Assembly: GCA_023055425.1 (NCBI GenBank)
Contig: JALGPY010000001.1
Coordinates: 144,919,368-144,983,367 of the forward strand
Source of the DNA: Linanthus parryae
Lineage: Eukaryota; Streptophyta; Magnoliopsida; Ericales; Polemoniaceae
Direction: 5' to 3'
Length of the DNA: 64,000 nt
Shown here: positions 56,222 through 64,000 of the stretch, piece by piece
Numbering within the stretch: the first letter of the stretch is position 1
How the letters are laid out: the number at the start of each line of letters is the position of its first letter
Made by a program: the position numbers and the translations under genes
Notes under the pieces: model-generated
Seen by the model: the letters and a program-made list of their open reading frames with translations, nothing else
The model's database searches: none
What the model was told of the DNA's origin: nothing

Positions 56222-57750
56222 TTAGTGGTATCCAATTGGAGCTGGAAGGTCCTTCAACTCGTGTCCCTGGTAGTGTATGTCGGATGCATAGTGGTTGACA
56301 TCGCGGTGGTGAGCCTCGTCTGCTCTGACAACCAGCACCACATCACGAAGGGTGGCGTCTGCCGGCAGCCGCCAGTAATCAATAGCAATCGCCGGAGCAG
56401 GCACATTCTCGATATTTCCCTTGTCAAGCTCTTTCAAGAACTCTGTGTAGGAGTGAATCGCTTCCTCCTCCAAGTAACCAACCATACGATGAGCGAGTTT
56501 GGGGGAAGCAAGGTAGGCAGCAAAGTAGGCGTTGAAGAAGACCCCTTGGACGGCCATGACAAGGGCGCGCTCGTACCACTTGGGCTGGGAGACCTCCATA
56601 AAGGTCATGAGGTGCATTCTTTCATTTTCGGCTTCTTCAAGCAAGGTTTTGATCCAACCCCCGCTGTGCTCGAACCGCCTCAACGACTTGCAATGGAGAA
56701 GCATGCCTGCAACCATGCCAGGGACAGCAGCCACTGTCTCCAGCATCATTGCACGGCAACCGTAACGCCTCTGCATGTAACATGACATTAACTTTTACTG
56801 TTCAGTCAAATATGACAGATAAAATGAGACAGATAATGTTGTACCTGAAAAAAGATATCAGTGGGGTATCTAAGAATCTTGACAGTCCGATAAGCAATTC
56901 TGTCCAACCAATTCTCAGGGGCGTGGTGCTTCTTCAAATCAATCTCCGTGTTTGACTTATACGACTCCCATGGCTTATATCAATTTTGCAAAAAAAAAAA
57001 AAAAATGCATTATGATCTTCACTGTTTAATTTAATTTGATTTGGGGAAAAGTGATGCTAAACAAAATTTTTGACACTAAAACTCCTGCACTTTCAAATTC
57101 ATAAGAAATAATTTCGTGAACTTTTTATTTTGAGACAAATAGCCTTAATCGCTATCACTATTACGTTAAATTAACAGACGCTCATTGCTTGACCTCACGA
57201 GATATGTATTACAGCCCATCAAGTAATTATTACAACAAATTTCGTTGATTTAATCTAACCCCTATTAATGAGTGGAGGCTATTTGTCTCAAAATGAAAAA
57301 TATAAGGGATTTTTCTATGAAATTGAAAGTGCCGGAGGTTTGTATCACAAGTGTTAAACTAGATACAGGTTTGAGTCATTCATCATTGATTTTATTTCAA
57401 AATAAATGTTCACTTACCCGAAAGCAACTCCATCGCCACTCGGTGCCGTCCTCCTTGGTGATCCTCGTTGGAGCAATATCCCAATAACTCGCTACCGCCT
57501 TTCCCTTAGATGATTTCTTTTCTTCATCTTTCTTTCCGTTTGAAGAAGTAAACGTCGAGCAGTTTCGTATTGGGATCCTATAAAAGGTCATTACTGCCCT
57601 CTCCGATTTCAGAGGGTTGAAACCAGCCAGCGATCTGATGCCGGCTACGTCGTACGCCGCTTTGCCTGCTCCTGTTACGGTCGAGAACAGGCGTGGGCCG
57701 GCGTGAATCGCCGCCAATCGTATCCCTCTGATCGCTCCTCCTCGACTCAT
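56222..57750 (-). CDS. AOX1: Mitochondrial alternative oxidase, proximal tandem copy, 3 exons (last intron lost)
   Basis: Exons 57750-57418, 56973-56845 and 56770-56222; 336 residues. The N-terminus is Arg-rich ([11 protein letters not shown]) and fits a mitochondrial presequence. Diiron ligands are in LET (Glu 165), NERMH (Glu 204, His 207), LEEEAIH (about 255-260) and ADEAHH (Glu 306, His 309). Regulatory cysteines are present: CysI in SCFRPWE (109), CysII in RRYGC (159) and CysIII in LLHCKS (181). AOX oxidises ubiquinol and reduces oxygen to water without proton pumping, on the matrix side of the inner membrane. Exon 3 is 549 bases, exactly the 489 plus 60 of the last two exons of the distal copy, so intron 3 was removed precisely. 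It lies 320 bases from the convergent GH31 gene. Confidence 0.95.
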
Positions 57751-59106
57751 TGTCGTCCAATTCCAATCTTCTTCTTCTTCTTGGAGAGGAAAACCGGAAT
57801 TGGAGTTTTCGCTGAAGAACGATCCTGAGAGATGGCAGTGAAATGCAGTTTATTCTTGTTAATTTTCTTATTCTTCTTCCTTTAAATAATACAGCAAGTT
57901 AAGTACGCTATTTTTAGTATATCCGTGTAACGGTTTCTTGTGACGTGGACAAGTCTGGGCCCTACGGTCCCCAAACTGTTTTTTGTCCTTTGATTAAAAA
58001 TGTCACCGTGTGTTTGGATAGAGAATTTCGGAAAAAAACTTTGGTATTTTGAAATGACGGATTTTGAAATGACGGGATAACAAATTGAACGATGTTAAAT
58101 TTGTTGTTTGGATTCAATTGAGAATGGTCTGTGTCATATAGAAATGGAATTTGAAGAGGCGGTGGTGGCAGTCTAACTGGCGTTGACTGGGAGGTGTTGA
58201 AAGAGCCACAGGAGGTGGTTCTGGTGGTTGTCGGTCGCAGAAGTGCTGGTGGTTGAGGTGGGCAATGGCAAATTTGTTGCCAAATGGTGCAGCAGTGGCG
58301 GAAGTGATGAAGTCGGTGGTGTAAGTTGTATTTGGCGGCGACTGGAGTGGGGGAGGTGGTGGCGATCTAAAGGGCGAGGTTGTGGGTTGTGGCAGAGGTG
58401 GTTGTGAGGTGGTTGGCAGTGGTGGTTGTGAGGTGGTGTGCGGTGGCAAATGTGGTGCTCGACGAGACGACGACACAACAATGGTGGTGGTCGGGGTTTT
58501 TTGTATAAGACCCTCTATGTTCTACAAAATAGACTTTCTTTTTCAATTTTAGGAGTTATAGCATAATGAAGGGGTATCAACATTGGAATTTTAAAATGAA
58601 ACCTATTTTGATGTCACTGAAACGTGAAATTTGGAGATTCAAAACTCCAACTTTTATTTAATGACGCTGAATTTTGAAAATTCTACATGTATTTCATCCA
58701 AGTCATTTCAAGCAATGGGATCTAAAATCCCAAGTTTTAATAAAATCCTCCTCCAAACACACTATCAAGGAATGCTTAGGCCGTAGAGACGGTTTTCCCA
58801 TGTTTAGAAGGGCAGATTTGCTCCCATCAGAAGCTAGCCAATACATTTGGCAGAATATTGAGGTCACGCTCAAATGAGTCGTATTAATAAACTGATTGCA
58901 CCTCATTATTCAGCAAATCAAACTTTCAGAAGCTATATAAAAGGGGTTGAAATATTCTATTTTGCAAGCCAATAATAGCACAATTTACAGCATGTATGTA
59001 TGTTTAATAGCCACTGTTAATTCTCAGTGAACGTATACAAAAACCAAATCAAAAAAACAAACTTCTACTCCTTCACCAGAGAACACATATCTTGAGACCA
59101 GAACAC
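57751..59106. other. Spacer between tandem AOX genes, with transposon-like insert
   Basis: Contains the promoter of the proximal AOX gene (AT-rich TTAAATAATAC near 57882-57892) and a likely MITE at about 58010-58766. Two overlapping frames of 102 and 120 codons (58114-58481, minus) are Pro/His/Thr-rich low-complexity and not called as genes. Confidence 0.5.
58010..58766. mobile_element. Possible hAT-like element with GTGTTTGGA ends
   Basis: GTGTGTTTGGATAGAGA near 58010 and CTCCAAACACACTATC near 58750-58766 are inverted. The interior has GGTGGTGG-type repeats. Target duplications were not resolved. Confidence 0.4.
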
Positions 59107-61036
59107 TCAGTGATACCCAAGTGGAGCTGGAGCCTCCTTCAACTCATGTCCCTGGTAGTGTATGTCCTGCATTTCAAAACCATATAACATTAGTCAAACC
59201 CCATCACTAGATCCGACAAAAACACGGTTTTACCTAAAATTAAAGTCATAGTATTTTGTTTTCTTACCGATGCGAAGTGGTTGACGTCGCGGTGATGAGC
59301 CTCATCAGCTCTGACAACCATGACCACATCACGAAGGGTGGAATTTGGGGGCAGCCTCCAGTAATCAATAGCAATGGCTGGAGCTGGAACATTCTTGATA
59401 TTGCCCTTGTCAAGCTCCTTCAAGAACTCTGTGTACGAGTGAATCGCTTCCTCCTCCAAGTAGCCAACAATACGATGAGCCAGTTTGGGAGATGCAATAT
59501 AAGCAATGAAGTAGGCATTGAAGAAGACCCCTTGGACCGCCATCACAAGGGCGCGCTCATACCACCTCGGCTTAGCCACCTCCATGAAGGTCATGAGGTG
59601 CATCCTTTCATTCTCGGCTTCTTCAAGCAAGGTTTTGATCCAACCACCGCTGTGCTCAAACCTCCTCAGCGACTTGCAATGGAGAAGCATCCCCCCAACC
59701 ATGCCAGGGACTGCAGCCACTGTCTCTAGCATCATTGCACGGCAACCATAACGGGTCTGTATACGTTAACAAAAGGGACCATATCAATCCAAGATTCAAT
59801 CAATTTTCAATTCCTCTCAAAACATGCATTACAGACCATTGGATGCAAAATAAAGATTCGGGGCTAGTTTGGGAATGCTGTGCTGGTGTGCAAAAATCGT
59901 TGTGGCAAAGCTTCTGTGAATTTTAGATGAAATGTCGTTTGGTAAATATTACGTAAAAGCTAAGGTGAAATATTAATAAAACAATTTTGTGTTTGGTAAA
60001 TTCAACTGTGAACCTGTTGGGAGATAGTAAAATGACGTAAAAATATATGGCATGTATAAGTTTTGTAAAGAGAAGTATTGAAAATTTATAAGGTTAAATC
60101 GGCTGTAGATAAATTAATCAAAAGCAGGTTCCCCCTTTCCTGAAAAGAGTTGTGGGCGCAGAAACTGTCCGAAAAATCAGAAATTTTAGTTTGACCAAAT
60201 GCACTTAAATTGTTTCTGCTGTAGAAAAGCAGATGTGCTAGCAGCAGAAACATTCCCAAACTGGCCCTCAATTCCTCCTAAGGCTGAATGATATATAATT
60301 GATATGAATCCAAGAAGTGAAATACTACAATTTCCTTTTCTTTCTTCCCTCCTCACTCATCAGAATCTCAGTGAAATTTCTTTCAAAGCATTGTGTAATC
60401 AGTAATAAGAACAAATATATGAGACTGTAAAAATGAAGGATTGTACCTGAAAGAACAAATCAGTAGGGTATCTGAGAGTCTTGACAGTCCAATAAGCAAA
60501 TTTGTCCAGCCAAGTCACAGGCACATGGTGCTTCTTCAGATCTATTGACATGTCCACCTCGTATGTCTCCCATGGCTTCCCAAAATAAACAAAAAAACCC
60601 CCCAAATCAATATCACCACTATTCAAAACTTCAATCCAGATAGAAACAAACAATTAAAATTAAATACCTATTAGAAGCTCACCCGAAAGCAACTCCAACG
60701 CCACTCTGTGCCGTCTTCTTTAGTGATCCTCGACGGCGGAATCCCCCAGTAACTCGTAATTGCTTTCCCGTCGGCGACGGCGGCGTTCGATCCAGCCGCC
60801 GCCGTAGATTTCTTTTCCTCCTTCTGATCCTTGCCGTCCAAAGCCAAAGTGGAGCAGTTCCGTACACCGACGGCCGGAAACCTAAACAGCGTCACCGCCG
60901 TCCTCTCCGATTTCGCCGGCGAGAATCCGGTTAGAATCCTGGAGGCGGCTCCGTCGTGAACGGCGGAGAACAGCCGTGGACTGGCGTGAGCTACGGCGAC
61001 CGATCGAATCAGTCTCGTCGCGGTGCGACTCATCAT
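59107..61036 (-). CDS. AOX1: Mitochondrial alternative oxidase, distal tandem copy, 4 exons
   Basis: Exons 61036-60683, 60575-60447, 59756-59268 and 59166-59107; 343 residues. Exon sizes 354, 129, 489 and 60 match the classical plant AOX layout. The N-terminal 60 residues are Arg/Ala/Ser-rich, as expected for import into mitochondria. Motifs [31 protein letters not shown] and [12 protein letters not shown] carry the diiron ligands. CysI (116, SCFRPWE), CysII (166, RYGC) and CysIII (LLHCKS) are all kept, so redox and organic-acid control is expected. It is in the same orientation as the proximal copy, with core exons very similar and transit peptides diverged, which indicates tandem duplication. 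A MITE (59861-60267) sits in intron 2. Confidence 0.95.
59861..60267. mobile_element. MITE with GGGCTAGTTTGGGAATGC ends in AOX intron 2
   Basis: GGGCTAGTTTGGGAATGCTG at 59861 and the inverted CATTCCCAAACTGGCCC ending at 60267 bound about 407 bases. Same family as 42241-42679. Flanking duplications are not clear. Confidence 0.7.
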
Positions 61037-61233
61037 GTTTGGCTGAGATCAGAACTCAAACGTCGCTTGAGAACGCCGGAAAATTATAAACGGAGCTTTG
61101 TTGAAGATCGATCGGAACAGAGATTGTAATGGCTCTGCTTCTTCTTCTTCTTTATCTGTGTGTTTTATGTGATGAGGGTTTATGAGAGAGGTAGAGGATT
61201 GTATATAGATACAGAGAGAGGAAAATGTTGTAT

Positions 61234-61242
61234 GTATATATA
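61234..61242 (-). promoter_or_regulatory. TATA box of distal AOX gene
   Basis: Minus strand reads CTATATATA, about 200 bases upstream of the ATG at 61036. This leaves a plausible 5'UTR of about 170 bases that includes GAAGAAGAAGAA- and CTCT-like tracts. Confidence 0.6.
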
Positions 61243-61539
61243 GTTTGTTACGTTGTGAGGGCATGTTGAATGTGATGGCGTGGATAATTTTGGTCCTCTT
61301 TTGTTTCTCGTGTTCTTTCGGCAGCTTCTGGTTGTTTTCGTTTCGGTCAACGACTTGTTTGACTGGTTAAGTTACGTATTTGCCCCCCCCCCCCGTTTGG
61401 CTGGCGGGTTGACCCGTCTTATGATCAATTCACATTTGCAATATTTGAGTAATAATTCGGATAAGATACACTAAATTCTAATAAAATCTCCTATCCAAGT
61501 CCCTGTCATGTTTTTCATACTTTGTTTTTTATTACTATC

Positions 61540-61690
61540 GACCGGGTCACTATGACCCGTTAATTTGGATATCAAAACAGTGGAGGAATTTGGTGATCTT
61601 TGCAAGGCCTTACAAAGAAAATTTACTTTCAATACCATAAAAAATTATTAAAAATTATTTCAAAAAAATTATTAAAAATATGATAAAACA
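61540..61690. mobile_element. Partial MITE of the GGGTCAC/GTGACCC family
   Basis: GACCGGGTCACTATGACCCG and the following AATTTGGATATCAAAAC match the left core of 39603-39864 and 41170-41425. The right half is missing or replaced. Confidence 0.45.
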
Positions 61691-62107
61691 CACTTTCCAC
61701 CCCTATAATTAGGTAAAAATACATTTTACACTTCTGTACGTTTGAAAACAGAAAAAATGGACACTTAGCAGTCAGTACCCTTGTCAGTGAGGCCACTATT
61801 TATTAAAAGGTTGTTATACCCTTAACCAACTAATAAAAATTATAACATCCATCAATAACAAATATTTCTCTTTTTTCACTACGACAAGTGAATAGCAAGA
61901 TTAGCTTTAATTTCCCCCAGTTTAAACTCCGGTCATCAATTAAAACCGACATTGACATGTTTTTGCTTTGCAACAGTTGGCCAATTAATCCAACTTATGA
62001 AATTATAACTATATTGGGAAAAACGAAAAATTTATATTCAAATTTGCGAATTGCAACTACACCGATTAGTCAAATTACTTAGTATGTTCATTTCAAAAAA
62101 ATTACTT

Positions 62108-62374
62108 AGTATGTTCTCTCCGAATCTTCACCCTTTTCATTTTACCACTATTCACTGAATCACTTTAATTTGGTGTTTTGATTAGTAAAACGATGCAAAA
62201 ATTTGATAACCTTTGCACGATGTTGTAGAGTACAGAGTAAACTCCACTCTACAACACCATCAAAAAATTATCCAAAAATTGCATCGTTAGGCGATCCAAA
62301 TCACCCGGTCAAAAGGGACTCGATTACGGAAGAAAAAGTCAAAATGTGAAGATTCAGAGAGAACGGAGGTAGTA
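62108..62374. mobile_element. MITE of the GGGTCAAAGTGAC family
   Basis: Ends AGTATGTTCTCTCCGAATC and the complement of GATTCAGAGAGAACGGAGG are inverted. The centre has TGTTGTAGAGTA...ACTCTACAACACC, and the right core CACCCGGTCAAAAGGGACT is a mutated form of the family motif. Confidence 0.7.
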
Positions 62375-64000
62375 CTATTTACATAATAAGCTGTCATGAG
62401 AAATAAGTTATCCAAAAAATGTGACATATGGAATAGCTTATCCCCACCATATTCTAACAACCTAATATTTCATAATAAGACGATCACTGCCAATAAAATT
62501 TCAGAAATTATCCTATTTTTTGGGGCCGTGCCCTTGGACACGGGTTATAAACTAGTAAGTAAAGGATGCTCAGCTTTGTTACAAACAAACAATAAAATTT
62601 TACACCTACTAGAACACTCTCATCCTGAAGTACTGGAGAATTGCACGTAAATTCCTCAGACTCGCCGGGAATGCCATCCGGCACAGAAATAGATTAGTTC
62701 TCAATGATCATGTACCAGCTGCTAGTTCTCCTTCCCCATAGCGAGTTTTAATTTATTTCAAATTCAAAAAAGAAAAGACAGACAAAAAGGGTTAGTGCAG
62801 TGATTGATAAGTGGGCGAAACCCAACTAATACGGATCGGGTGGTGATTTGGACCGCCCCAAACAAGGGGGTATTTTAGTAATTGAGATCGTGGAACTTTC
62901 TGGACGTTTAAATAAAGATCACCCTCCACCGTTCTCGGAATGAAATCAAGTTGTTGACTGGAATTAGCTGGAGTAATACATTTCTTGGGGACCAAGTTCG
63001 CGTGAGGTCCACGAATTTGTCCGCGTACATTGAATCACAAACCACCGCCTCCCCTTTTACCTAAATCACGAGTTTCATCTTAAATTTTTAGAAACTACAT
63101 TTCCCACCCAACGGTCGTCTGTCTCAAGTCCAAGAGTTTACTGTTACACCCCTAACTATGTTGCTGCGAGGATGGCTCACTAGACACGCACACGGTCTAG
63201 CAAGAGAACCAACATTGGTGTAGTGTGCGAGACGGATTAGATAATGTCGTGTTCTAGGCTTCGACTATGTGCGGTTGCCTTGCCTTGGCTGTGTGCCTTG
63301 GCTAAATTTAGTGGCCTTCAGTAGGATGATCCGTGACCTGGTGCAGACTTATCGTTGCAACGGTGCAAGAAACCTGCACGGGAAATGTGCAGTGCAGTAC
63401 CGTATATGAATGCAGTGAGCATTGTGCACAGAATTGGCTGCGAACGGTGGTGGCAGAACTGAGTGTCGTGCACCACAGGAGGCCAGAATCGTTAGCGTGT
63501 ACGGCAGAATGCAGCAGACTTAGTTGCAACGTTAGGCAGATTGTACAACAGCAGCTCGTTGGACTGGACAGTACAACGGTTGAGGCGGTTACGTTAAGAG
63601 TCAGATTTTGTATTTGAGTTTGGAATATTGTAACCGATGTAAACCGCCAGTATTTTGTGGCATTGTTTAGACACACAGTTAGATAGGAATTAAGAATTGT
63701 ACTAGAGATTTAGACGCAATAAAACAAGCACTTTCCATCCAATATTATCGTTGCCTTTGTCCCTTACTTTCCTCGCTACTAACGCTCCATTTAAAGAAGA
63801 GAAAACGGCTAAACCAAGTCAGAACGAAATTGCTAACCTTGGTGCTAAACTGTGTAAATTTTTTGAACCACAAAATCTGACCAGGTAACATTTACCATAG
63901 TATACAAATCGACCCCTCAAAACCTCAATCTCTAGAGAGAATCATGCAAATCCATGTGGAGCACGTACACTCACTCGTGTATGGTCTGTAGAAAATGTGG

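Larger units (their letters stand above)
61250..64000. other. Intergenic region with MITE copies, no supported gene
   Basis: Contains a C12 run (61383-61394), a partial MITE core (about 61540-61690), a full MITE (62108-62374) and AT-rich DNA. From about 63160 to 63760 base composition changes to GC-richer, Gly/Cys-type sequence with an AATAAA signal at about 63718-63723. This could be an LTR or transcript end, but no terminal repeats or domains are recognised. A 94-codon frame at 63333-63617 (+) has no known domain. Confidence 0.5.

Noticed and set aside
56225..56785. 186-codon plus-strand frame over AOX exon 3 (also 59256-59729)
   Set aside because: It is the complement of conserved AOX coding sequence.
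58114..58481. Two Pro/His/Thr-rich frames between AOX genes
   Set aside because: Simple GGTGGTGG-type repeat DNA gives open frames in more than one phase; no gene evidence.
56222..61036. Plastid terminal oxidase (PTOX) identity for the oxidases
   Set aside because: The Cys in RYGC, the SCFRPWE motif, exon sizes and Arg-rich presequence match mitochondrial AOX1, not PTOX.

Overview
This is nuclear DNA from a flowering plant, probably a eudicot; the species cannot be read from the window. The evidence is a 23-exon glycoside hydrolase gene of the plant HGL1 type, two mitochondrial alternative oxidase (AOX1-type) genes with the classical AOX exon layout, and nested plant-type LTR retrotransposons (Athila-like, Tat-like, Angela-like Copia) plus many small DNA transposons.

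Left part (1-31449) is a nest of retrotransposons. The oldest layer is an Angela/Tork-type Copia element on the + strand. Its reverse transcriptase is split into 16998-17728 and 29332-30002, and its 3' LTR is 30017-31449. Two Gypsy elements of one Tat-like family (archaeal-type RNase H, tRNA-Trp-type primer site) inserted into it in opposite orientations. Copy 1 (- strand, 16997 leftward) keeps a nearly complete gag-pro-RT-RH-IN frame. Copy 2 (+ strand, 17729-29326) is complete at both ends, with a CCTCG target duplication, but lost the end of gag and all of RT by deletion. Both copies carry, after integrase, a 54-bp tandem repeat array, a conserved noncoding block with a hairpin and a TATA box, and an antisense, intron-containing plant mobile domain (PMD) gene. 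Copy 1's PMD gene is cut at 7033 by an Athila-like element (LTR 5451-7033, tRNA-Asp primer site, gag-protease 3190-5313) that shows no RT or integrase in the window.

Middle part (31450-42880) is gene-poor. It holds a hAT-type MITE with a near-perfect 8-bp target duplication (32313-33120), a tRNA-like Pol III promoter (31870-31940), several members of one MITE family, local tandem duplications, and an uninterrupted 651-codon hAT-transposase-derived gene (33680-35635) that has lost the TTF zinc finger and part of the catalytic signature while keeping a 5'UTR intron. It is a candidate domesticated transposase.

Right part (42887-61240) is the conserved genic segment. The GH31 alpha-glucosidase gene (+ strand, 42887-55902, 23 exons, 1079 residues) has canonical splice sites except one GC-AG intron, and a MITE with a perfect 8-bp duplication in intron 8. 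It converges on a tandem pair of AOX genes on the - strand. The distal copy (59107-61036) has four exons; the proximal copy (56222-57750) has exactly lost the last intron. The segment 61250-64000 is intergenic with MITEs and no supported gene.

Functionally, the GH31 enzyme is expected to trim heteroglycans during starch/sucrose turnover and AOX to bypass complexes III and IV in mitochondria. I see no sign of shared regulation; they are simply neighbours.
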